A DNA stretch of 47,554 bases from Victivallales bacterium (GTDB lineage Bacteria; Verrucomicrobiota; Lentisphaeria; Oligosphaerales; Oligosphaeraceae), in NCBI GenBank assembly GCA_017417585.1, contig JAFPYX010000007.1:1-47554 (forward strand), written 5' to 3'. Shown one piece after another: positions 1 through 6,871 of the stretch; within the stretch, counting starts at the first letter, position 1, and each line of letters opens with the position of its first letter. The notes beneath the pieces were generated by a model. It searched no databases. It was not told the DNA's origin and saw only the letters and a program-made list of their open reading frames with translations. Both the position numbers and the translations under genes were made by a program.

Positions 1-2507
1 CCCAGCAGCGTGAGCGAGAGCGGGTTCTCGATGCGGTGGATGATCACCCGCTTGAGCGGGCGTGCGCCGTAGGCGGGCTCGTAGCCCTCGTCGGCGACCG
101 CCGCGCATGCGGCGTCGGTAACTTCCAGCGTCATGCGCTGTTGCGCCACACGGGAGACCAGCTGCTCCAGCTGCAAGCGAACAATGCCCTTGATCTGCTC
201 CTTCTCCAGACGGTGGAAGCACACGATGTCGTCCAGCCGGTTCAGGAACTCGGGGCGGAAGTGCGCCTTCAGGAGTGCCATGACCTTGCTACGGATAGTC
301 TCGAAGTCATCCACGCCGGCCTCGACAATCTCCTCGGAGCCCAGGTTGCTGGTCAGGATGATGACAGTGTTCTTGAAGTCCACCACGCGCCCCTGGGAGT
401 CGGTGAGCCGCCCGTCGTCCAGCACCTGCAAGAGGATGTTGAAGACATCGGGGTGCGCCTTCTCAATCTCGTCGAAGAGCACCACGCTGTAGGGGCGACG
501 CCGCACGGCCTCGGTGAGCTGTCCGCCCTCGTCGTAGCCGACATATCCGGGAGGTGCGCCGACCAGTCTCGACACGGAGAACTTCTCCATGTACTCGGTC
601 ATGTCCAGACGCACCAGCGCCTTCTCGTCATCGAAGAGGCTCTCCGCAAGCGTCTTGGCCAGTTCGGTCTTGCCGACACCGGTGGGTCCCAGGAAGAGGA
701 AGCTGCCGATGGGCCGCTTGGGATCCTGAAGGCCGGCGCGGGCCCGCTGGATGGCCTCGGAGACCGCGTTCACCGCCTCGTCCTGCCCAATCACCCGATG
801 GTGAAGTTGTTCGGGAAGCTTCAGGAGTTTTTCGCGCTCGCCCTGCATGAGTTTGGAGACAGGAATGTGGGTCCAGCGGCTGATGATTTCGGCGATATCC
901 TCGTCGGTGACCTCCTCGCGCAGGAGCCGTTCGTTGCGTCCGTGGGCGACCTCTTCCAAGTCGGCAAGTTGCTTTTCCAATCCGGGGATGGTCGCGAAAC
1001 GCAGTTTGCTGGCGGCCTCGTAGTCGCTGTTGCGCTGCGCCTGTTCCAGCTGGTGGTTGGCCAGTTCAATGCTCTCCTTGACCTTGCGGATGTCGCCGAT
1101 GGCGTTCTTCTCGGCCTCCCAACGCGCCTGGAGGGCGTTTGCCTTCTCTTTGACCTCGCTGAGTTCCTCGGTCAGTTTCGCCAGACGCTCCTTAGAGGCG
1201 TCGTCGTGTTCCTTCTCCAGGCCGTTGCGCTCGATCTCCAGCTGCGTGCGGCGGCGGATCACCTCGTCCAGCTCCACTGGTCGCGAGTCGATTTCGGTGC
1301 GGATCTTGGCGGCGGCCTCGTCCACCAAGTCGATGGCTTTGTCGGGCAGGAAGCGGTCGGAGATGTACCTGTCGGAGAGGACGGCGGCGGAGACCAGCGC
1401 GGAGTCGCGGATGGTCACACCATGGTGCACCTCGTAGCGCTCGCGCAGTCCACGCAAGATGGAGATGGTGTCCTCCACGGTGGGCGGCTGGATCAGCACG
1501 GTCTGGAAACGCCGTTCCAGTGCCTTGTCCTTCTCGATGTATTTGCGATATTCGTCCAGCGTGGTCGCGCCGATGCAGTGGAGTTCGCCGCGCGCCAGCA
1601 TGGGCTTGAGGAGATTCCCTGCGTCCATCGCGCCTTCGGCACCAGCACCCGCGCCCACCACGGTATGCAATTCATCGATAAAGAGGATGATCTGGCCGTC
1701 GGACTTGGTGACCTCGTTGAGCACCGCCTTCAGGCGTTCCTCGAACTCGCCGCGGAACTTCGCGCCGGCAATTAACGCACCCATGTCCAGCGCAATCAGC
1801 TGGCGGTTCTTGAGGCCCTCCGGCACATCGCCTTTCACGATTCGTCCTGCCAGCCCTTCGATGATGGCGGTCTTGCCGACGCCGGGTTCGCCGATGAGCA
1901 CAGGGTTGTTCTTCGTGCGGCGCGAGAGGATCTGGACGGTGCGCCGGATCTCCTCGTCACGCCCGATGACCGGATCGAGCTTGTTCTGGCGCGCCATTGC
2001 GGTAAGGTCGCGGCCGTATTTGCGCAGTGCGTCGTAGGTCGCATCCGGGTCTTCGGTGGTCACGCGCTGGTTTCCGCGGATCTCCTTGATGGCATTGAGC
2101 AGGTCCATCTCTTGGATGCCATTGGCTTTCAGCAATTTGGCGGCATCGCCGTCCTGCCGAAGAATGCCCAGGAGCAGATGCTCCACGCTGATGAAGTCGT
2201 CCTTGAAATCGCTCTTTGCCTGGTCGGCTTTTGTCAGAATGCCGTTGAGTTCCGCACTCAAAAAGACCTTGCCGACATCACCAGAGACATGCGGGAGCTT
2301 CCCCAGCTCAGTGTCCAATTGCGGACGCAACGCGGCCGGGTCCTTTCCCAAGCGCTGAAGAAGCGCCGAGGTAATTCCGCCCTGCTGGTCGATCATTGCG
2401 GAAAGCAGGTGAAGTCCCGTCAATTCCGGCTGGTTCATCTTCGCGGCGAGCTGCTGAGCTTCGCCAATCGCCTCACGGCTCTTTACAGTAAGTTGATCAT
2501 AGTTCAT
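1..2507 (-). CDS. clpB: ATP-dependent chaperone ClpB (C-terminal end off window)
   Basis: Hsp100/ClpB disaggregase: a cytosolic AAA+ hexamer that works with DnaK to pull proteins out of aggregates. Read leftward from ATG 2507 the frame is open to the window edge (835 codons). It has the Clp N domain (about residues 1-145), a first Walker A GEPGVGKT with lysine 212, the coiled-coil middle domain, and a second Walker A with lysine near 613. Its last visible stretch contains YGARPLKR and IENPL of the D2 small domain. Those lysine positions nearly match E. coli ClpB, so only some 20-30 residues are missing. The start is fixed by a perfect AGGAGG at 2514-2519. No CIRCE-type operator is visible upstream. 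Confidence 0.97.
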   Translation of the reverse strand, partial: MNYDQLTVKSREAIGEAQQLAAKMNQPELTGLHLLSAMIDQQGGITSALLQRLGKDPAALRPQLDTELGKLPHVSGDVGKVFLSAELNGILTKADQAKSDFKDDFISVEHLLLGILRQDGDAAKLLKANGIQEMDLLNAIKEIRGNQRVTTEDPDATYDALRKYGRDLTAMARQNKLDPVIGRDEEIRRTVQILSRRTKNNPVLIGEPGVGKTAIIEGLAGRIVKGDVPEGLKNRQLIALDMGALIAGAKFRGEFEERLKAVLNEVTKSDGQIILFIDELHTVVGAGAGAEGAMDAGNLLKPMLARGELHCIGATTLDEYRKYIEKDKALERRFQTVLIQPPTVEDTISILRGLRERYEVHHGVTIRDSALVSAAVLSDRYISDRFLPDKAIDLVDEAAAKIRTEIDSRPVELDEVIRRRTQLEIERNGLEKEHDDASKERLAKLTEELSEVKEKANALQARWEAEKNAIGDIRKVKESIELANHQLEQAQRNSDYEAASKLRFATIPGLEKQLADLEEVAHGRNERLLREEVTDEDIAEIISRWTHIPVSKLMQGEREKLLKLPEQLHHRVIGQDEAVNAVSEAIQRARAGLQDPKRPIGSFLFLGPTGVGKTELAKTLAESLFDDEKALVRLDMTEYMEKFSVSRLVGAPPGYVGYDEGGQLTEAVRRRPYSVVLFDEIEKAHPDVFNILLQVLDDGRLTDSQGRVVDFKNTVIILTSNLGSEEIVEAGVDDFETIRSKVMALLKAHFRPEFLNRLDDIVCFHRLEKEQIKGIVRLQLEQLVSRVAQQRMTLEVTDAACAAVADEGYEPAYGARPLKRVIIHRIENPLSLTLL

Positions 2508-2800
2508 GGTTTACCTCCTAAATGTTGTCTCTTAGCCAATTTGCAAAAACATCGGGAATCCGCTCTCCATTCCCAAAGTCTTTGGTCATTGTCTGAATGT
2601 CGTCTATAACAACAACTATAGCATTAAACATGCCAAGCCATTTCACCTCAAATCCTCGGACCCTGCCGCGACAATTTGTCACACATCCCCATTGCCTGGC
2701 GGCCTTGTCGCATCTGAAAATGACCACACCTACTTGAAAAATCTTAAAAGAGACTTATCTTTGTGTGTTTCCAGTCTTATTTTCATACAATCAGCCCATT
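2508..2800. other. Divergent intergenic region clpB / GYF-like gene
   Basis: This 293-bp divergent spacer holds the clpB ribosome site (2514-2519) and a promoter for the rightward gene (2734-2761). A leftward open frame of 69 codons ends at 2518 just before the clpB ribosome site. It has no good start signal and no recognisable family, so it is not called a gene, though a short leader peptide of about 37 codons starting near 2631 cannot be excluded. No heat-shock operator of the CIRCE type is seen. Confidence 0.5.
2734..2761 (+). promoter_or_regulatory. Candidate sigma70 promoter for the GYF-like gene
   Basis: TTGAAA at 2734-2739 and TATCTT at 2756-2761 are separated by 16 bp. Transcription would begin near 2768, giving a leader of about 33 nt before ATG 2801. 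This supports 2801 as the start rather than the GTG at 2765, which would lie at or before the start of the transcript. Confidence 0.45.
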
Positions 2801-4282
2801 ATGATCCTTTTCCCCTGCGAACATTGCGGCAAAGTGATTTGCGTGGACGAGCAGTCCGCCTCCCAACAGACACCCTGTCCGTATTGTCAACGCCAAATCA
2901 CCATCCCCTCCGAGAGTTCCTTGGACTGCCATCTGGTCTACCACGACCCCGGCCAACCCAATGGCATGCCGATGTCCTCTGCGGAGTTGCAGGAGCAACT
3001 GGAAGCCGGCAATCTGTTTCCCAGTGATTTGATCTGGACCAAACAGGCCTGGCGCCCTCTGTATCAGATCCTCAACATTCCCCTTGGCGTGGGTGCCCCC
3101 CAGACGGAACAACCGGAACTCGCCATCCACTTCGACGATTTGGCGCCATTGTCTGGGTTTGCGCCGCTGCCCAAGCGCGGCAAGCGCAGGAAGTCCGTGG
3201 CAAACCAGAAAGCATCCTCTCCGACAAGCCAGACCGCTTCCGAACATGTCTCGCTTGGCCAACGCATAAAGAAGGTGCTTTTCGCCATTGCGGCCTTGGC
3301 AGTGCTTTTCTTCGGCATCGTGCGTGGACTTCGCATTTATAACTATGCGACCAAGCAATTTGCAAGTGTGATGGTATATAACAGCACCAGTCGAAACTGC
3401 GCCATCCAATTCCCGTTCTCCGGTTTTGAACCCATCTTGGTTTACAAGGACAGCTTTGGCATCCAGGAAAACCTCGTGGTCGGCATTCCTTGCCACAAGG
3501 CACTCAAGGTTTGGTTCAGCGATGAGGCTTATCCCGACTTTGAACAGATTCAGAGTGCCAAGCCTGACCAGACCATCTCCGTTTCCATTCGCCCGAACCA
3601 TGACACCCTGGTCAATTTGAACAATACACCCTTCCCCGCATACCGCGATTTCGACGAGCTGCAAAACTCCGACTTGATGGCACCCGAGCAATTGCTTTCA
3701 GCAATGGCCCGGCAGATCGCGGAAAATGCCGTCCCGAAACAGGCCCAGGTCCTCTTCGAGCAGGCGCAGAGCCACCTCAAAGAGCATCTTGTCAAGATGG
3801 TTGCCGAACCAGTTGTCACCGACCTGGACTACGACTTGACGCACTTGAACATCCTCTCCGGCGAACGTGCCGAAAGGCCTCCGCGGCCCGATGACGCCCC
3901 TCGGCCATGTCTCTTCAAACCGGATTCCAATTCCTTAAGTCATCCCAATGGCAAATTCACCATCAAGGGTGAAGCAGAACTGGAGCAGCTGTCAGTAAAA
4001 CTTTCGCCAACCACCTACCAGCCTCCCATCCGGGGAGTGTCTTTCAACGCCCCGGCCGAGGCAACGCTTGCACCGCTTGAGAATGGCGGCTTAAGTGTTG
4101 ATGTCATTTTCCACCATTTGCCACAAAAAACCTTGAATCCTGAGAATTTCGTTGGGATCTGGAAGTATCATGCAGAACTATCTCCAGAAGGTATATGGAA
4201 CTGGCAATGGCTCTGTACCCCGCCAGAACAAAAGACTCGGGTGATTGCCCCGAATGGCACTGTCACCATAATGGAAAACTGA
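2801..4282 (+). CDS. Zinc-ribbon / GYF_2-like membrane protein of unknown function
   Basis: A 493-residue protein. Residues 1-32 form a small zinc ribbon with C6-x2-C9 and C26-x2-C29. Residues about 41-95 look like a GYF_2 domain (YHDPGQPNGMPMSSAELQ followed by DLIWTKQAWRPL), a module common in PVC and Bacteroidota membrane proteins. A single transmembrane helix lies near residues 159-178 after a basic stretch, so the zinc ribbon and GYF parts should be cytosolic and the C-terminal 300 residues periplasmic or external. The C-terminal part was not recognised. ATG 2801 is preferred over GTG 2765 because of the promoter position, although no clear ribosome site precedes either. The gene ends 23 bp before the tRNA. 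Confidence 0.75.
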   Translation: MILFPCEHCGKVICVDEQSASQQTPCPYCQRQITIPSESSLDCHLVYHDPGQPNGMPMSSAELQEQLEAGNLFPSDLIWTKQAWRPLYQILNIPLGVGAPQTEQPELAIHFDDLAPLSGFAPLPKRGKRRKSVANQKASSPTSQTASEHVSLGQRIKKVLFAIAALAVLFFGIVRGLRIYNYATKQFASVMVYNSTSRNCAIQFPFSGFEPILVYKDSFGIQENLVVGIPCHKALKVWFSDEAYPDFEQIQSAKPDQTISVSIRPNHDTLVNLNNTPFPAYRDFDELQNSDLMAPEQLLSAMARQIAENAVPKQAQVLFEQAQSHLKEHLVKMVAEPVVTDLDYDLTHLNILSGERAERPPRPDDAPRPCLFKPDSNSLSHPNGKFTIKGEAELEQLSVKLSPTTYQPPIRGVSFNAPAEATLAPLENGGLSVDVIFHHLPQKTLNPENFVGIWKYHAELSPEGIWNWQWLCTPPEQKTRVIAPNGTVTIMEN

Positions 4283-4305
4283 ACACATATTTCCCAATTT
4301 CCGGT

Positions 4306-4382
4306 GGTCCGATAGCTCAGTTGGATAGAGCACCTGCCTTCTAAGCAGGAAGTCGCGAGTTCGATCCTCGCTCGGACTACCA
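4306..4382 (+). tRNA. tRNA-Arg (anticodon TCT)
   Basis: The sequence folds as a full cloverleaf. The acceptor GGTCCGA pairs with TCGGACT (first pair G-U). The D arm is GCTC/GAGC, the anticodon arm CCTGC/GCAGG with loop CTTCTAA (anticodon TCT, decoding AGA), and the T arm GCGAG/CTCGC. Discriminator A and an encoded CCA end at 4382. Its 3' 48 bp are repeated exactly at 41433-41480, so the working gene is a hybrid of the host 5' half and a phage-supplied 3' half. Confidence 0.97.
4335..4382 (+). repeat. attL core (48-bp direct repeat with attR)
   Basis: These 48 bases run from the anticodon stem to the CCA of tRNA-Arg and are identical to 41433-41480; the identity ends on both sides exactly there. 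A tyrosine integrase gene begins 130 bp downstream. This is the classic arrangement of a phage that crosses over in the tRNA anticodon or T arm and restores the gene. Confidence 0.95.
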
Positions 4383-4511
4383 TTATTTTATCTATATCAA
4401 ATATAATAATTTATGAAGAAATAGCAAAAATCCAGAAAGATGTTATATTAAGGGAAGTTCATTTATTTTCCACTTAGAGAACCAAGAACGAATTGACACA
4501 CTTTTGACACA
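4383..4511. promoter_or_regulatory. attL arm with TTGACACA direct repeats
   Basis: An AT-rich 129-bp segment lies between the attL core and the integrase. TTGACACA occurs at 4493-4500 and 4504-4511, exactly 11 bp (one helical turn) apart, and again in the same orientation in the attR arm at 41387-41394. They look like arm-type integrase sites. TTGACA is also a -35 consensus, but no -10 lies at the right distance before the integrase ATG. Confidence 0.5.
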
Positions 4512-5618
4512 ATGAAGCTTTATAAACGACAGGGAGGCAGTATCTGGCAGGCATCGGTGATGGACGGGCACGGGAAGCGCGTGCGCATATCGACGGGATG
4601 CACGGACTACGACGAGGCGATGGCGAAGGCCAGAAGCCTGTTGGCGCCTGCTTTGCTGGATAACTCGGCAGAGGAACTTGACGCGCTGGCCGCAAAGGCA
4701 CGGCGGTTGCGCAAGGAGGCAGGAGAGGCAAGGAGCGCCCAGGTGTCTCTTCGGGAGGCGTGGGACAAGGCTGGATATCGGGGAAAACGGGGAGATGCGA
4801 AGCCCCGGACGCTGGCGCATGCAAAGGAGGCGTGGGACTGTTTCGTCAAGGACGCGCAGTCAAGAGGCGCCGCGACTATCGGAGATCTCACCAAGCCAAT
4901 GATTGAGGAGATTCTTCTGGCGCATCCGCCGCGCAATGCCCAGGTGATATACCAGTATGCGCGGGCGGTGTGCACAAGGCTGGGCACTCCGCAGGAACTG
5001 TGGCCGCCGAAGCCGCGCCACTCGCAGAGCGAGACGACGCACCGCGAGCCACTGACCCGTGAGCAGATCGACGCGCTGCTGGCCGAGGCGGACCGGCTGA
5101 AGACGCTCCACCAGAGCCGCGAGGACGGCGCGGAGTTCGCCGCGCTGACGCGCTGGATGCTCTACACTGGTCTTCGGATGGGCGACTGCACGACGCTGAG
5201 GATGGCGGACATCGACGCGGAGGCGATGACGGTATCGCGGACGATGGCGAAGACTTCGAAGCGGGTGGAGTTTCCCCTGCATCCCGATCTGCATGAATAT
5301 GTCAGAAAGACGGTGGCGGACGGCAGAACGGAGCTGTTTCCGTCGCTGGCCGCGAAGTATAGGAATGCGCCGGGAGTGCTGACGACACGCTTCCGGCGGC
5401 TGTTGCACCGCGCCGGAATCACGGGCGAGCCGGGGCAGTTCTGCGCCCATGCATTCCGCACGACCTTCGCATCGATCTGCGCGGAGGCGGGGGTTCCACT
5501 GGCGGTGATTCAGAGCTGGCTTGGCCACACGTCTCAGATGGTTACGCGCATCTACGCGCGGGTGGAGGACATGAGGGCGAAGCGGGCGGCGATGGCCAAG
5601 TTCCCGAGCCTGGGATAA
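4512..5618 (+). CDS. int: Tyrosine-family site-specific integrase
   Basis: A 368-residue phage integrase that catalyses insertion into, and with a directionality factor excision from, tRNA-Arg. The catalytic set is visible: R222 in YTGLRMGD, H313-x2-R316 in HAFR, G338-H339 in WLGHT, and the nucleophile Y348 in TRIYAR, twenty residues from the C terminus. The N-terminal 60 residues resemble the arm-binding domain (KRQGGSIWQASV) and about 90-190 the core-binding helices. It starts 130 bp from the attL core and is transcribed toward the phage interior, against the late operon. ATG 4512 has no strong ribosome site and overlaps a TTGACACA repeat, so the integrase might occlude its own start; that is inference. 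Confidence 0.95.
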   Translation: MKLYKRQGGSIWQASVMDGHGKRVRISTGCTDYDEAMAKARSLLAPALLDNSAEELDALAAKARRLRKEAGEARSAQVSLREAWDKAGYRGKRGDAKPRTLAHAKEAWDCFVKDAQSRGAATIGDLTKPMIEEILLAHPPRNAQVIYQYARAVCTRLGTPQELWPPKPRHSQSETTHREPLTREQIDALLAEADRLKTLHQSREDGAEFAALTRWMLYTGLRMGDCTTLRMADIDAEAMTVSRTMAKTSKRVEFPLHPDLHEYVRKTVADGRTELFPSLAAKYRNAPGVLTTRFRRLLHRAGITGEPGQFCAHAFRTTFASICAEAGVPLAVIQSWLGHTSQMVTRIYARVEDMRAKRAAMAKFPSLG

Positions 5619-5642
5619 AAAAGGCGAACCGTAGTCCGCCTT
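5617..5642 (-). terminator. Rho-independent terminator of the leftward phage operon
   Basis: The 6-bp stem AAGGCG (5621-5626) and CGCCTT (5637-5642) encloses a 10-nt loop. Read leftward, the stem is followed by a run of six T. It lies between the 3' end of the integrase gene and the last leftward gene. On the + strand it lacks a good U tract, so it serves the leftward operon better than int. Confidence 0.75.
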
Positions 5643-5668
5643 GGGCCGCTTTCGCGGGGATGGTAATA

Positions 5669-5732
5669 TGCCCCGCCGGACAGGCTTCGCCTTCCTTCTG
5701 TCCGCACGGACCATGCCGCGTCCGGCGGGGCA
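5669..5732. repeat. 13-bp perfect inverted repeat between converging transcripts
   Basis: TGCCCCGCCGGAC at 5669-5681 and its exact complement at 5720-5732 flank 38 bp that themselves hold a small GTCCG/CGGAC hairpin. The structure sits directly beyond the last leftward gene and before the T-run terminator. It could be a second, U-less transcription barrier or a 3'-end stabiliser for the long late messenger. Confidence 0.6.
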
Positions 5733-5737
5733 CAGGG

Positions 5738-6202
5738 TTATTGCGCCGAGGGCGTGGCTGGAGCCGCCGCCGAATCGGCCTTCTGACCTACGGACACAGG
5801 CACGTTGACCTGCTTGTCCTGAGTGGTGGTGTCGGTGGTGGTCGGGGTCTGGGTCACCGTCTGCGGCGAGCTGTCCCGCGCCTGCGTCTGGCCGGACGCC
5901 TTCGTGTCCTTCTGGAGCGACGCCGAGACGTCTGCGTCGGTGGTTCGGTTGGCAGTGCCCACGTTGTTTCCCACGAGCGGTGCGCCGCCGGTCTCGCCCG
6001 GCGTGACGGTTCCACCGTAGATGCCAGTGGTCTGAGCTCCGTTGCTGCCGATCTGAATAGTCGGCTGGGAGCTGGGATCGGCGTTGATCTGGTAGCCGAT
6101 GTTGGTGGTCTGTCCGACTGGCTGGCGAAACAGCCCGCAGGAGGCCGCGACAAACAGGAGGGTGCCTAGCAGGACAAATAACAAGAATTTGTTGTAGTTC
6201 AT
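5738..6202 (-). CDS. Phage-encoded lipoprotein, end of lysis region
   Basis: A 154-residue secreted protein. Residues 1-21 are a signal peptide (NK, then a leucine/valine-rich core) ending in AASC, with C22 as the probable lipidated residue. The mature part is low in complexity, rich in T, Q, S and G, and has no recognised domain. It is the last gene of the leftward operon, after the holin-like gene. By position it may be an outer-membrane disruptor (spanin-like) or a surface/superinfection-exclusion lipoprotein, but it lacks the short proline-rich form of Rz1. The ribosome site is a weak AAGGA. Confidence 0.6.
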   Translation of the reverse strand: MNYNKFLLFVLLGTLLFVAASCGLFRQPVGQTTNIGYQINADPSSQPTIQIGSNGAQTTGIYGGTVTPGETGGAPLVGNNVGTANRTTDADVSASLQKDTKASGQTQARDSSPQTVTQTPTTTDTTTQDKQVNVPVSVGQKADSAAAPATPSAQ

Positions 6203-6232
6203 TTTGTTTATTCCTTATGTTATGTTTGGGGT

Positions 6233-6466
6233 TTAGCCAGCCAATCGCTGGGCGATGACGTCGAGGATTTTCCCCCCGACAAAACCTATCACTGCGCACA
6301 GCGCCCGGATGCCCCAGACGCCGACGGCCACCTTCGTCTCCACCGCCTTCATGCGGTCCAGCAATCCAGGCTGCCCGTTCCCACGAAGAGCCTTGTGGTC
6401 GTCTTTTACGCTTCGTTTGATTTCGCCGATGTCCAGCAGCAGCTGGGTGAATTGCTCTTCTGTCAT
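6233..6466 (-). CDS. Holin-like small membrane protein
   Basis: A 77-residue protein. The first 45 residues are a charged, probably coiled-coil helix (TEEQFTQLLLDIGEIKRSV). One transmembrane segment lies near residues 47-70 (VAVGVWGIRALCAVIGFVGGKI), with a short basic C-terminal tail. This N-out coiled coil plus C-terminal helix layout matches the XhlA/holin-type proteins of lysis cassettes, but it is a structural call only. GGGAGG stands 10 nt before ATG 6466 and the gene begins 2 bp after the stop of the phospholipase-like gene. Confidence 0.6.
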   Translation of the reverse strand: MTEEQFTQLLLDIGEIKRSVKDDHKALRGNGQPGLLDRMKAVETKVAVGVWGIRALCAVIGFVGGKILDVIAQRLAG

Positions 6467-6468
6467 TG

Positions 6469-6870
6469 TTATTTGCCCTCCCAGGCAGAATCACCGAATT
6501 TCCGCACTATCACATAAAGCGCCCGGGCCTTGCGGCCCCGCCACCATCTGGTCCAGGGATAGTCGCTGCACCACTCAATGCAGAGCTGACAGCCTGCAAG
6601 GAACTGCGCGTCGGCCATGGCACGCCCTGCGTCGCCCCCCTTGCCCTCGTGGTAGGCAAGATCGTGCACGATGCTCGGCGCCACCGCCCACGGCAACGCC
6701 CTGTTAAGGATGGACGAGGCGCGGGGCAGGACCCGATCCGTCCAGGCGGCGCCGACTCCGTTGCAGATGGCGGCGGCCTGCTCGTCGGTGTATCGGTCGA
6801 GGATCTCCCCGCCGGGCAGCTCCAGGCAGAGCGGGCGGTATCTTGCGATGTCGGATGCCCGCATTGTCAT
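6469..6870 (-). CDS. Phospholipase A2-like protein (HDLAY motif), lysis region
   Basis: A 133-residue protein with CNGVG (36-40) followed by IVHDLAYHEG, in which H69-D70-x2-Y73 resembles the catalytic HD-x2-Y of secreted and parvovirus phospholipases A2. Further invariant-looking parts are ADAQFLAGC and several cysteines (C15, C36, C94, C97, C101). If functional it would hydrolyse membrane phospholipids. It lies between the tail fibre and the holin-like gene, where a lysis enzyme is expected; no lysozyme, amidase or peptidase is seen beside it. The start is supported by GGAGG six bases upstream, and it begins 1 bp after the fibre stop. The motif match is suggestive, not proof. Confidence 0.5.
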   Translation of the reverse strand: MTMRASDIARYRPLCLELPGGEILDRYTDEQAAAICNGVGAAWTDRVLPRASSILNRALPWAVAPSIVHDLAYHEGKGGDAGRAMADAQFLAGCQLCIEWCSDYPWTRWWRGRKARALYVIVRKFGDSAWEGK

Positions 6871-6871
6871 T

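Noticed and set aside
36..1775. A 579-codon + strand frame opposite clpB
   Set aside because: It is a mirror of the clpB codon pattern. The opposite strand has an unmistakable ClpB with both Walker motifs.
2518..2727. A 69-codon leftward frame just before clpB
   Set aside because: No family match and no good start signal. A short leader peptide is possible but not supported enough to call.
4493..4511. TTGACA as -35 boxes of an int promoter
   Set aside because: No -10 lies 15-19 bp downstream before the ATG; TATAAA at 4521-4526 is at the wrong distance and inside the gene. The copy in attR has no gene after it.
4860..6494. A 544-codon - strand frame across the integrase and the lysis region
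   Set aside because: It covers two unrelated coding areas and both hairpins. The product is low-complexity R/G/P-rich, and the true genes in other frames have motifs and ribosome sites.
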